Under the pieces are notes generated by a model. The model did no database searches. It was not told the DNA's origin and saw nothing but the letters and a program-made list of their open reading frames with translations. This document shows, in pieces, positions 38,590-48,609 of a stretch of 64,000 nt of DNA (the first letter of the stretch is position 1; each line of letters begins with the position of its first letter). Made by a program: the position numbers and the translations under genes. The DNA lies in NCBI GenBank assembly GCA_963789555.1, contig CAWBKY010000004.1, positions 258,391 through 322,390 of the forward strand, given 5' to 3'. Source of the stretch: JACXTP01 sp963789555. GTDB lineage: Archaea; Thermoplasmatota; Thermoplasmata; Methanomassiliicoccales; UBA472.

Positions 38590-39588
38590 ATGGGCCACTC
38601 CCCCTTGCGTCATCCAATGTTTCTTTACGCAGTCCTGGGGCTCGTAATTATTCAACTAGTCATATATTTCCTGGCCCCTTCGAGCATTATCACACTATCT
38701 CTCTCCATCCCTTTCTTAGTCATCATTCCTGGATTTTTGATCACACACCTCTTCCTTGGGAGATACGGTCTGGAAATTGTTGAGACGATCATTGCTGCAA
38801 TTTCGATCAGTGCCGTTCTTGCCCTGGTCTCTTTCCTCCTCACTTATCTTGTCCAGGATGGCGGAAGCGTGTCCTTGGCGGCAACCGCTCTAGCTGGGTT
38901 AAGCGGTCTGCTATCGGTCATCATGATCGCAAAGGGGCCGGCTGAAACGATCGAAAAAGGTCGTGCAGCACCAGATCAGAACATGAGCAGAGGCGGTGTA
39001 CGGACCTGGAAGGAGAGGACGAAGAAGGAGAAGTTGCTGGTAGTAGCATCTTTTTTACTCATCATCATCGTTATCGGTGCATCCGTCGGACTTCTCATGC
39101 AGGTGAAGAAGGAGCAATACACGGAGTTCTATATCTTGAGCAATAATGGTGGCGCGTACAATTATACGCGCAACTATTCCGTAGGCGCCGAAGATTCTAT
39201 AGTTGTGGGTCTAGCTAACCACGAGGGCAAGGAGATCAATTATACCGTTGAGGTCTGGTTGGTGAATTACACCTATGCCAACCAGGAGGTCTGGGTCCAT
39301 CAGATGTTCTTTGTCAATGGATTCAATGTGACACTGGATAATGTGGACGTTGACCTCAATGAACCCTGGAAGGCCCAATTCGAAACCAAAGTACCAGTTA
39401 ACTTGACCACCTCAGGACCCTTTTTCCTATTTTTTATCATGTTCAAGGGAACGGCCGATCCCTTGCCAGAATATCCATTGGACCCAAACAAGGATTATTC
39501 GACGGATGTGGATGTGAGTTGGCGCATAGTCGAATGTGTGAACAAAGAACTTCAGTACCTTCGGTTAGAGGTGAATGTATATCCTTGA
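38590..39588 (+). CDS. DUF1616 family membrane protein
   Basis: About 332 residues. N-terminal helices include LSIPFLVIIPGFLITHLFLG (DUF1616 hallmark). A central charged linker is followed by another helix (LLVVASFLLIIIVIGASVGL). The external C-terminal domain reads YTEFYILSNNGGAYNY, NHEGKEINYTVEVWLVN and LPEYPLDPNKDYS. It matches the protein at 15916-16938 along the external domain. ATG 38590 is chosen because the preceding 14 codons contain the TATA box. It is divergent from the DUF2206 gene, which shares the N-terminal membrane block, so the two may work together on the envelope (inference). Confidence 0.83.
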   Translation: MGHSPLRHPMFLYAVLGLVIIQLVIYFLAPSSIITLSLSIPFLVIIPGFLITHLFLGRYGLEIVETIIAAISISAVLALVSFLLTYLVQDGGSVSLAATALAGLSGLLSVIMIAKGPAETIEKGRAAPDQNMSRGGVRTWKERTKKEKLLVVASFLLIIIVIGASVGLLMQVKKEQYTEFYILSNNGGAYNYTRNYSVGAEDSIVVGLANHEGKEINYTVEVWLVNYTYANQEVWVHQMFFVNGFNVTLDNVDVDLNEPWKAQFETKVPVNLTTSGPFFLFFIMFKGTADPLPEYPLDPNKDYSTDVDVSWRIVECVNKELQYLRLEVNVYP

Positions 39589-39632
39589 TCCGGTGTTCTC
39601 CATCCATTAGAGATCGGAGCAGGGGGTGAAGA

Positions 39633-40602
39633 TGCATATGGTTCATGATGCGGTAAATCCGGAGGAAAAGGAGAAGGTCGACCTGAATGTCTTCATCCTC
39701 TCCTATAATCGCCCGGATTATCTTGAGGCCGTGATCGGTCCTTCGTCGAGTTTCCCATACCTCGAAGCATAACCATTCTGGACAATGGGAGCACCGCACC
39801 GGTGAAGGAAGCTCTGAAGGAAGAGCTTCTTTGGGGGTCCGTTGGAATGGTTCGGATATTGGGCACCCGTCCATCTGGAATTTCAGGAGGGCGATTGCGA
39901 GCCCGGAAGGGAAATTTTTTTACATGATGCACGACGACGACAGAATTCTTCCCAATTTCCTGAGCACTTTATGTCATTTCTTGGAAGGCCGACCCGATTT
40001 CGTGGCAGTGGGTTGCAACGGGTGGCTTATCGACACGAACGGGGCTAGGATAGGGAATCGCCTCCTAAAACCAGGAAAGGAGCCATTACGGACATATGGC
40101 AACCCGGCTGAGATGGCCTTGCTGTATTCGAATTCCTTCATACCTTTTCCTTCGATCGTTTATCGGAATGGACCCCCTCAGAAGATAATGTTGAAGGAGG
40201 AGAACGGCAAGGTGGGACTCACTCTTCCTCTGCGAACTGGCCGATTATGGTAAGATTGGATGCCTCGGGGAATGTCATTTCGAATATCGCATCCATACCG
40301 GGCAGGACTGCGGCCTTTTGCCGTTTGATGAGATACGCCATCGTGATGATATCCTGATTGGACTCGCGGAGAACGACATGGCCATCAAGAAGAAGGTAAT
40401 ACGGAACGTATCGATCTTCGAAACGCGGCAGGCCATGATGGGGGTTTTGAGGACTGCGGTGTTGTCACGCTCGCCCCAGCAGATCTTGCGGCAGATGGAG
40501 AGTACACGTACCCCTTACTTCAATCCATTACATCTGGGAGGGATCGTCCTCAATAATCGGGACAGGGCCAGCCTTTGGATGAGTAATCTTAGGCGAAAAT
40601 GA
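39633..40602 (+). CDS. GT2 family glycosyltransferase, frameshifted
   Basis: From ATG 39633: KVDLNVFILSYNRPDYLEAV. After a shift near 39755, ITILDNGSTAPVKEAL. Another shift near 39880 leads to FRRAIASPEGKFFYMMHDDD (DDD metal site) and VAVGCNGWLIDTNGARIG, then NSFIPFPSIVYR. A shift near 40210 leads to CELADYGKIGCLGECHFEYR and a C-terminal stretch to 40602. The order is a full small GT2 enzyme of about 320 aa. It belongs to the CDP-sugar part of the island. At least three indels are present. Confidence 0.72.
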
Positions 40603-40652
40603 ATAAGATGAAATCTAAATTTGTGGTAACGGCCCTTTTGTATGTTCAGGAT

Positions 40653-41294
40653 TCAAACCCTCAGCACCTGATAGAAATTGGAGATGGTGATAACCTTCGT
40701 CGCCTGCTCTGGGCGAATATCGATGTGACCGTACCCATATGAGGCAAAAATGAAATCCATGCCACAACTCCGGGCTGCTTCGAGGTCTCCTTGAGTGTGC
40801 CAGACGAGCACGCACTCTTTGACCACAAGATCTTGACCGTCTAGTAGGGCTTTCACCATCTCCCTCTTGTTCAATCTCCTCCCTTGCCAGTCCGAAGAGA
40901 TGAAACCATCGAGATACTGACCGATATCCAACCGACCCAGGATGGCCTCAGTGGCGGAGGACCTTTTATTCGTGGCCACGAAAAGTCCACACTCCCGTTC
41001 CTTGAGCTGTCTCAGGGCTGATTCCACCCCATCGAACGATTTCGATATGATTGTACCCCGAGCTGTCATAAACCCTTTTGAACTCAGAGACGATAGCAGG
41101 GTGCTTGTCAAATCGTTTCTGGAAACAGATGCTGGACCATATCATTCAGGTTAAGATGCATCGACTTCATCAGCATCACGGGATGGTGGTTCCATTCCAC
41201 AGGTTAAGGCCGCCGAGCCCATGGCCAAAAATATGTCCTCGAACGAATCGACCAAGGTTCCATCGAGGTCAAAGATGTAATCTGAGTAGGGCAT
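40653..41294 (-). CDS. HAD superfamily phosphatase, one frameshift
   Basis: Starts at ATG 41294 with MPYSDYIFDLDGTLVDSFED, where the DLDGT motif holds the catalytic Asp. After a shift near 41120 it continues LSSLSSKGFMTARGTIISKS, LRQLKERECGLFVATNKRSS (motif II T/S), LDGFISSDWQGRRLNKREMV (motif III Lys) and VWHTQGDLEAARSCGMDFIF (motif IV, D-x-x-A position). About 213 aa, the phosphoglycolate-phosphatase-like size. Beside a NeuB-family synthase and a TPP enzyme, it may dephosphorylate a sugar-phosphate intermediate (inference). It lies 39 bases after the SDR gene in the same direction. Confidence 0.75.
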
Positions 41295-41333
41295 TATACC
41301 TCTCAACGGGAACGATAACCGAACATTGCTATC

Positions 41334-42227
41334 TCATTCCTTGTCCTGCACCAACAGGCGTCGGTCGATCATATGCGAATTCCTAGAATAGTGATCATAC
41401 AGTTCTTTGATGGCTACCTCAAGTGGCGTGAAATGGAAATCGCCGATTTCCTTCAGCAGGCGTGAGTTGTCCCCACTGTACTCAGGTTTCATGCCCTCCT
41501 CCCTCACGATCACGGGGACGTCTGCCCCTGTGACCTTATTTATCATGTTGGCTATCTGCAGAAGGTCATAGACCTGCCCTGTGCAGGCGTTGTATGCCTT
41601 ATGACGACCTTCGTTGTAGATGAACCATTCCGTGACCCTGGCTAGGTTGGCCCGCCCAAATATAGTCGAATCTCACGTTCTGACGCAAAGTGATAGGCAT
41701 CCCATTCATGGCTTTGCATATGGAATTGGATATGAACCAGATTATCCCAGTCCTCATGCGGACCCGAAGCATCCGAAGACCCTGAGATCGACAATCCCTT
41801 CCAGCTTTTCTGAATATTTCGCCATGATGTACTTGGAGAAGCCGTACTGGTCCTTTGGGACATGGGTATCGAAGTAGTTCTCTGGCATCCTTGGTTGATA
41901 GTCATGACGGTGGTACTTCACACCAGAACCGAAATCGAGATCATCTTGCCGAACCGATGGGCGTTCCTGGATAGATTAAAGAACATGGATAGGTTCTTTT
42001 CCAGAACTTCACTTGGTAGACTTTGGTGAATTGGCCGTGGCGTTCCACGTCGCGGTATGGAGGACCAGATCGAAATCGTTCCGTTCTAGATACATTTGCA
42101 CCTGTCGATAGGAGCAAAGGTCCAGCTCCTTGCTGCTGGGTGCCACGACCTCGTAACTGTCTGCTAGTCGTTCCAAGAGGTTCCGGCCGATGAACCCGCT
42201 CCCCCCGGTGAGAAGTACCTTACGCAA
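41334..42227 (-). CDS. NAD-dependent epimerase/dehydratase (extended SDR), frameshifted
   Basis: Starts at TTG 42227: RKVLLTGGSGFIGRNLLERL (GxxGxxG NAD site), then ELDLCSYRQV and FDLVLHTATWN. Middle frames are scrambled: KYLEKNLSMFFNLSRNAHRF; a Y-x-x-x-K-like YGFSKYIM in the region near 41820-41860. The C-terminal frame gives DVPVIVREEGMKPEYSGDNS and FHFTPLEVAIKELYDHY, ending at 41334. It starts one base after the TPP enzyme's reconstructed stop. Its position matches the reductase (YerF-type) that follows a TPP enzyme in branched-sugar clusters, an inference from context. Three or more indels are needed. Confidence 0.68.
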
Positions 42228-42228
42228 T

Positions 42229-44045
42229 TCAATCCTCCTTGGCGGGCTCGAATGACATGTTGGCCTCGAACTCCTCCCGGCTAAGGAACGGGTACATGTC
42301 CTTCAAGGGGCTTCGATACGAGCCTGCCCGTCCGGTTTTCGCTCGGACGAAAGCTTCGGTTCGAATATGTGGGTTGGGTCCAGATGTACATGGCAAAAGA
42401 CCGGTCCCTTCATACAGAGGACCTCGTCGATGACCTCTTCCATGCCTTCCTTTCCTTTTATCTCCCTGAAGGGTATGCCATAAGCAGCCATCAAGAGACT
42501 AGTGTTGGGGAAGGCCACTCCAGTCTTTTGGTCGATGCCAAATCGTCTTCCGAAGAAGTTGTCCTGGGTCTGACGTATCGAAGCGTACCCTCCGTTGTCA
42601 TAATAGAATATCTTCACCGGAAACCGATTGTGGGCTATAGTGGCCATCTCCTGCAGGTTCATTTGGAAGCTACCATCCCCTGCTAGGCAGACCACGTCCC
42701 GGCCCACAGCACAAGCGGCGCCTATGGATGCTGGGACATCATAGCCCATCGAGGCACACCCAGAGTTGATGAACATCCTTTGACCAGCCTTTACAATGCC
42801 CGATTGGAAAAGACCAAGGCTCACCGTTCCATTTCCAGCCACCACGACCGCGTCAGGATACAGCCTTTGCGTCAGGACGTTGGTGAAGTGATAGGGGTTA
42901 AGAGGGTTCGAGTCCATTTGCTCCTGGGTGACAACCGGGAAACGGCGGCGACGCTCCTGGCACCATTCGTTCCAATCCTTCCATCCACCGAGACTCTGGA
43001 CGGTGATTGCGTTGTGAAGGAGGGGCAGGAAGTCTCTCAGGTCCGCATGGACGGCCAATTCGTAGGTTATAGTTGGCTTCCTTAGCTCATTATAATCGAT
43101 GTCGACAATGACCCTGCGAGCGGCCCTGGCGTAATATTTCCATGTATAACTACAACCTGGCGGATGTTGTTCCTCGTTCCTAGGAATATGACCAGATCCG
43201 CATTCTGAAGGGCGAAGTTGCCAGCCCTCTGCCCCACCGTCCCTATCCTTCCTGCGTACTGGGGGAACGTATCCTCGATGAGATTCAAAACCGTTTGTGT
43301 GGTCCTCATGGGAATGTCCATGAATGGCAAGGTTCCGGACCAAACCGATGGTCTTGGACAGACGGACGCCATGGCCAACGACGAATATGGGGCGCTTAGA
43401 GGTAGCCAGCATATTTGCCACCTGCTCCACCTCCGATTGGAGTTGCTTTCTGTTGGCAATCCCACCGTACCCACCAGCATCAAATCCTTGAAGCCCATCC
43501 TCATCCACTAGGGCCGATTGGATATTGTGAGGTACATCGATCCAGACCGGTCCGGGCCTGCCATAGGTAGCCTCGTGAACGGCCTTCCCCAGGACCCATT
43601 TGACATCCTTGGGGTCCTTGATCATCGCCGCATACTTTGTAAGCGGCTTAACCACCTCAATAATGTCGACCTCCTGGTCGCCCATCTGTCTCATATCTAG
43701 GCGTCCCTTGAGCGATTCAACCGTCGTGTCGTAGCGTACCTGGCCGGACACATAGAGGACGGGGACCGAGTCGTCCCATTGACCAAATACCCCGTTCAGG
43801 GCATTGAGCCCTCCGGGGCCAGTGGTCACATTCACCACTGATAACCTGCCGCTCGCCCGGGAATATCCCTCTGCGGCGATGGCGCAGGCCTGCTCGTGAT
43901 GGTTGTATACCTTTCGCATCCTTTCCGACTGCCCGAAGGAGTCGTTCAGGTGCATGGCCCCACCACCTGTGACCAGGAATACTGTATCTATCCCAAGGCC
44001 CTCAAGGAATTTGACGATGTAGTCACTGAGCTTATCACGGTCCAT
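42229..44045 (-). CDS. Thiamine-diphosphate-dependent enzyme (acetolactate-synthase-like, YerE-type candidate)
   Basis: About 600 residues. N-terminal: VFLVTGGGAMHLNDSFG and YNHHEQACAIAAEGYSRASG with the ThDP-activating Glu; VNVTTGPGGLNALNGVFG. There is a central FAD/nucleotide-fold-like domain (IFVVGHGVRLSKTIGLV). C-terminal: the ThDP/Mg motif VCLAGDGSFQMNLQEMATIA and IFYYDNGGYASIRQTQDNFF. A local double shift damages 43090-43330. The long frame stops at 42303, but a one-base shift adds KDMYPFLSREEFEANM and ends at 42229, a typical C terminus. In yersiniose synthesis a related enzyme adds a two-carbon unit from pyruvate to a CDP-4-keto-3,6-dideoxyhexose. This neighbourhood (E1 dehydratases, SDR) supports that role, as inference. 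Confidence 0.8.
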
Positions 44046-45134
44046 CCCCCGGCGGTCGATCTCATCCCTTACTTTATTGGACGAAAGATATTCTGCGTCC
44101 ACGTTCTCATGCATGATGGCCTCGTCTTGGCAAATGGCCTTTTTCAGGGTCCCTCCGCTCAAGACCTCCCGACATGAGAGCTGCCCCTTATGGACTGGTA
44201 CCGCCATGTAGCAGGTGTCCAGATTGATTGGCTCACCTTTTACAAGGTCCTTTCTAGCAAATAGGCCTCGGACGTGCTCGTTGATGTAATAGATCTCCTT
44301 CTTTGGTGGGACACGCCAGAGACCTCCGGAGGCCCCGCACATCTCCTTGACCATGCGGAAGGTCTTCAACCAAGTGCGGCGTTGCTTGGCAGCATGTTGT
44401 ACGGGGACATATGGATGGGATGGGGGATGTCTATGTGCCTCTCGAAGGTACGCGCCCCCTTTCCATAACCGATTGCCAGGGGAATCAGCGAAATCCTTGT
44501 ACTCGTGAGAGGATAGCCCGATGACGTTTTCTGGATACCGATTGACCAGGAGGTCGATTGATTGAGCTCGAGCTCCCCTGGTTCTGAGGGATATATTGAA
44601 ACACATTGATTTATCGCCAGAGGGACCTTGGCGTGGTTGAAGAGGTGGACAATCAGATCGATGTCCTGAATTATCCGTGCCACCGATCGAGACGATAGTC
44701 GGACGTTTCTTCTCCAATACCTTATGTACCAGTGGCCAATCGTTCAGGTCGAATGAGGCGATTTTAATAATATCGATATCGAGCTCCTCGCAAAAGTCCA
44801 CCGACTCTTCGTCGAACGGAGTGGACATGGTCATGATACCTTGGGCCAGGATTTCCTCCACCAGGCGTTTGTAGGCGTTCTTGGAGAGTATCCTGGCCTC
44901 AGGGTTCGATGAACGTCACGCGGATGCGGTTGCATGCCCTTGTAATCCCGATGGATCAAGGTATCAGCATTGCGGAACTGCGAGCTTTATGGCCGCCTTA
45001 ATCTCGTATTCCTTAACCAGAGTGGCGTACTCTTTTATTATCTGGATACCCCTCCTGAGGTCCCCCCAATGGTTGTTGGCGAGCTCAAGAACAATAGGTC
45101 TTCGAACATTGGGATTATTGATTTTCCTTACCTC
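44046..45134 (-). CDS. N-acetylneuraminate synthase (NeuB) family protein with SAF domain, frameshifted
   Basis: Condenses phosphoenolpyruvate with an aldose in known relatives. Pieces: RRPIVLELANNHWGDLRRGI, then EARILSKNAYKRLVEEILAQ, GIMTMSTPFDEESVDF and IDIIKIASFDLNDWPLVHKV. Next PLAINQCVSIYPSEPGELEL and NVIGLSSHEYKDFADS (barrel metal/PEP region), then IYYINEHVRGLFARKDLVKG and REVLSGGTLKKAI (SAF/antifreeze-like domain). AGGAGG precedes the gene, but no standard start codon is found in frame; it may be lost to an error near 45125. In the sequence as given the C-terminal frame runs without a stop into the TPP enzyme. No NeuA or NeuC is visible, so the product is probably not ordinary sialic acid. 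Confidence 0.72.
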
Positions 45135-46530
45135 CTAACTATCGAACAGGAAGTATTCGCGCAGGCGGGCGATCATCTGCTCGATCTGTTTCGCGCCTAT
45201 CCCCGGGTACACCCCGATATAGAACGTGTTGGCCATGATGAAATTGGTATTAGTAAGCTCTCCTATCGTGCGATAACCAGTGCGAGATTTCCTCATTTCG
45301 TCAAAGCAGAGGGTTCTTAATAGGGTTGCCGCGAAAAGCATCCTTGTGGCTATGTGCTGAGATTCCAGATAGTCCACCAGGCTATCCCGCGAGAAATCTG
45401 AACCCGGTTTGACCGATATCATGAAACCATACCAGCTGGCCTCTGACCCTTCGGCCTCCTTGGGCAGGATGATGGATCGTTCTAGGTCGGCCAATCCATC
45501 CCCTCAAGGTCTTCCAGTTACGTCTTCTGGATTGGATGAAATCTGGTAACTTCTCCAGCTGGGCGCAACCAATGGCCGCCTGCATATCCGTCACCTTCAT
45601 ATTGTAACCAAAGTGGGAGAATACGTACTTGTCGTCAATACCGTAAGGGAGTTCTCCGAATTGCTGGGAGAACCTGGCCCCACCAGGCGTTCTGCTTTCC
45701 GATGGGGCAATGACAGTCCCGCCCCCAATCCCGGAAGGAGTTGACGATTCGGGTCGAGGGTCATAGTTGTTGGTGTAGACCGCTCCTCCCTCTCCAGTGG
45801 TCATATGGTTCGGTGTGGAGAAGGAGGACGTGCCCAGGTCGCCGATGGTCCCGGTGTATCTCCACTCCCCCTCATAGAGGTAGCGTGACCCCAGCGAGTC
45901 GCAATTATCCTCGATCAGCCAGAGTTGATTATCATCACAGAATTTTTTCACCTTTGTAAGATCGAAGGGATTGCCCAATGTATGGGCAAGCATTACGACC
46001 GCCTTCGTACGGTCCGTGAGGGCCTTTTCCAATAGGGATGTGTCGATATTGTCTCGGGGAATTTTTACGTCCAAGAACACAGGTACTGCACCATATTGGA
46101 TTATGGGCGAGACGGTGGTTGGGGACCCTTGACTACGGTGGTGTTAACCTCATCGCCCCTTTCGTATGCGCCCTCTTTCCATTTCTACCTGAGGTTAGGG
46201 CCATGAAAGCCAGCAGATTGGCCGATGAGCCGGAGTTGACCATTGAGACATGTTTGGTGCCAAGGAACCGGGAGAATCCCTTCTCGAACTGATCAGTATA
46301 CCTACCCATGGTCAGCCAGAAGTCGAGGGATGCATCTATCAGGTACTTGATCTCGGTCTCATCGAATATCCTTCCCCATAGGATATGGTATCATCCTTGT
46401 GGACGCCTCCCTTGTGATAAATCTTGAAATGCTCCGAGGCCGCCTCCAGCACCTTCCTCCGAAGTTCTTGCTCCTCGCTGTTCTGGTTGTCCATTGAGAA
46501 TCCCATTACAGTAAATGTGATTTCGTTCAT
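45135..46530 (-). CDS. RfbH/E1-like sugar 3-dehydratase, second copy, frameshifted
   Basis: PLP and [2Fe-2S] enzyme family that removes the 3-OH of CDP-4-keto-6-deoxyhexose. Pieces: LRRKVLEAASEHFKIYHKGG, FDETEIKYLIDASLDFWLTM, VSMVNSGSSANLLAFMALTS, VFLDVKIPRDNIDTSLLEKA, VVMLAHTLGNPFDLTKVKKF and LWLIEDNCDSLGSRY. The cofactor region STPNHMTTGEGGAV has His where ordinary aminotransferases have Lys. DWGRDCHCP then has C-x-C with a third Cys restored by one base (near 45690), giving C-x1-C-x7-C. FGELPYGIDDKYVFSHFGYN follows. The start is between 46530 and 46494. It differs from the copy at 48606 in a longer loop before the cofactor site. Confidence 0.78.
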
Positions 46531-46729
46531 ATGGATTTGGATTCGGCCACATCTTAGAATGAACGGAATCGTAGATCGATGATGATCGAAACACGAAAAT
46601 AATCCTTTTGAGCACCCTTAGGAGAATGCTGCCCACGATTTGATTTATATATTGAATTGTAAATGATATTTCAAAATAACTTTAATACCATTCAAATATA
46701 ACCCCCAATCATTCAGGAATGTGGCTAAC

Positions 46730-47496
46730 GTGAAAGTCGTCATTTTGGCGGGCGGTTTGGCACAAGGTCAGCGAGGAGACGACCGTAAGGCCCAAGCCGA
46801 TGGTGGAATTGGGCGGGATGCCCATTCTTTGGCACATCATGAAAATCTATTCCCACTATGGATTCAATGACTTCATCATATGTCTGGGTTATAAAGGATA
46901 TGATGATTGGGAGTCTCTCCAACTATTTCCTCCACATGTCCGACATAACGGTGGACCTGAGGAACAACAAGTTGGAGGTCCACAATAACAATTCAGAGCC
47001 GTGGCGGGTCACCATGATAGATACTGCGGTCGACACCATGACGGGTGGAAGGATAAAGAGTCAAGCCCTTCGTAGATGGTGAAACATTCCACATGACCTA
47101 CGGTGATGGCCTCACGGACATGGACATCAACAAGTTGGTGGATTACCATCGACGCATCAGGACAAAGGCCACACTGACTGCCGTAAAACCAGCTGGGCGA
47201 TGGGGACAGATGGATCTATTTCCAGATGGCGTCGTTTCCTCCTTTATTGAAAAACCGAAAGGGGATCGGCAGCTATGTCAATGGGGGTTTCTTCGTCCTT
47301 GAGCAGGACATCTTCGATTACATCGAGGGAGATGCCACGATTCTGGGAAAGGGATCCGCTGGAGTCATTGGCACAAGATAGGAATTTGGCAGCGTTCAAG
47401 TATGACGGTTTCTGGTATGCGATGGACACGCTGAGGGACCGAACCTACTTGGAGAACCTTTGGATCAACTCCAAGGCCCCGTGGAAGGTATGGTGA
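46730..47496 (+). CDS. rfbF: Glucose-1-phosphate cytidylyltransferase, frameshifted
   Basis: Makes CDP-glucose from CTP and glucose 1-phosphate, the first step to CDP-3,6-dideoxyhexoses. From GTG 46730: KVVILAGGL, then, after a shift in the signature loop, SEETTVRPKPMVELGGMPIL. WHIMKIYSHYGFNDFIICLG, FHMTYGDGLTDMDINKLVDY, PAGRWGQMDLFPDGVVSSFI, EKPKGD, YVNGGFFVLEQDIFDYI, DPLESLAQDRNLAAFKYDGF and WYAMDTLRDRTYLENLW follow. This set is specific for RfbF rather than RmlA. About 255 aa; five or so indels. The stop lies 12 bases before the next start. Confidence 0.82.
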
Positions 47497-47508
47497 TAGA
47501 CCTTGGCT

Positions 47509-48609
47509 ATGTCTGAACTCTCTTATATGGGGGAAGAGGGTATTTCTCACCGGCCATACCGGGTTCAAGGGAGGTTGGTTGGCAACCTGGCTCAAGCATC
47601 TGGGGGCGGAGGTCCACGGCTATTCCCTCCAACCTGCTAAGGAGCCAAGTCTCTTTGGGGCGTTGGACCTGGAGAGAAGGATGGAGAGCACAATAGGGGA
47701 TATCAACGATCTCCCCGATCTCCAAGAAGACCTCAGCACGTTCCAGCCTGACATCGTCTTCCATTTGGCGGCCCAGCCGCTGGTGCGATGGTCCTATCAG
47801 CACCCTGTGGACACGTTCAGGACGAATATCATGGGCACGGTCAACCTGTTGGAGGCGGTCAGAGCCTGCGAACGGGTTAGAACCTGTGTCGTCATAACCA
47901 GCGATAAATGCTACAAGAACAACGAATGGGTATATGCATATCGTGAGAACGATCCCATGGGTGGGGATGACCCATATAGTGCCAGCAAGGGTGCGGCGGA
48001 GGTCGTCGTGCACAGTTACCGTTCCTCCTTCTTCCAAGGTCCGCTTAGTCGGGGAAGACATCGCGGTATCGCCACCGCCCGAGCTGGGAACGTGATAGGT
48101 GGGAGGGATTGGTCCCCCGAGCGCATCGTACCAGATGCCATTGGCCATCTACAGAGGGGTGAGCCGATCAAGCTAAGGAACCCCCAACGATCCGCCCCTG
48201 GCAACATGTGCTGGAACCTTTGCATGGATACCTCCGCCTTGGCATCGCCCTCGATGGTGAGCCCGCGACCTTCGGGTCAGGATGGAACTTCGGACCGTCT
48301 CGCAGTAATGTCACCGTCTCACAACTTGTGGAAGCCATCATCCGAGAGTGGGGGAGCGGGGAGTGGCTGGATGTCCACATTCCAACGCCCCGCACGAGGC
48401 TCAATACCTTCCGTCTGGATAGCACAAAGTCCAACAATCTCCTAGGCTGGACCCCTGAGTTGGACATTGACGAGGCGATCGCGATGACGGTCGACTGGTA
48501 TAAGGCCCATGAGGAAGGCGAGGACATGTGGGAGCGTACCATGACCCAGATAGACAGATACCAGGAACGGCTCGGATGCTTGGAACGTTCAAAGGTAGGG
48601 TCGAAATGA
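47509..48609 (+). CDS. rfbG: CDP-glucose 4,6-dehydratase, frameshifted
   Basis: Converts CDP-glucose to CDP-4-keto-6-deoxyglucose. From ATG 47509 a shift near 47530 leads to VFLTGHTGFKGGWLATWLKH (the RfbG-type NAD site GHTGFKG), GDINDLPDLQEDLSTFQPDI and VFHLAAQPLVRWSYQHPVDT. CVVITSDKCYKNNEWVYAYR, DPYSASKGAAEVVVHSYRSS (YxxxK catalytic) and RAGNVIGGRDWSPERIVPDA follow. After a shift near 48200 the C terminus VLEPLHGYLRLGIAL and FGPSRSNVTVSQLVEAII ends at 48609. TSDKCYKN and GHTGFKG separate it from RmlB. ATGA overlap with the next gene. Confidence 0.87.
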
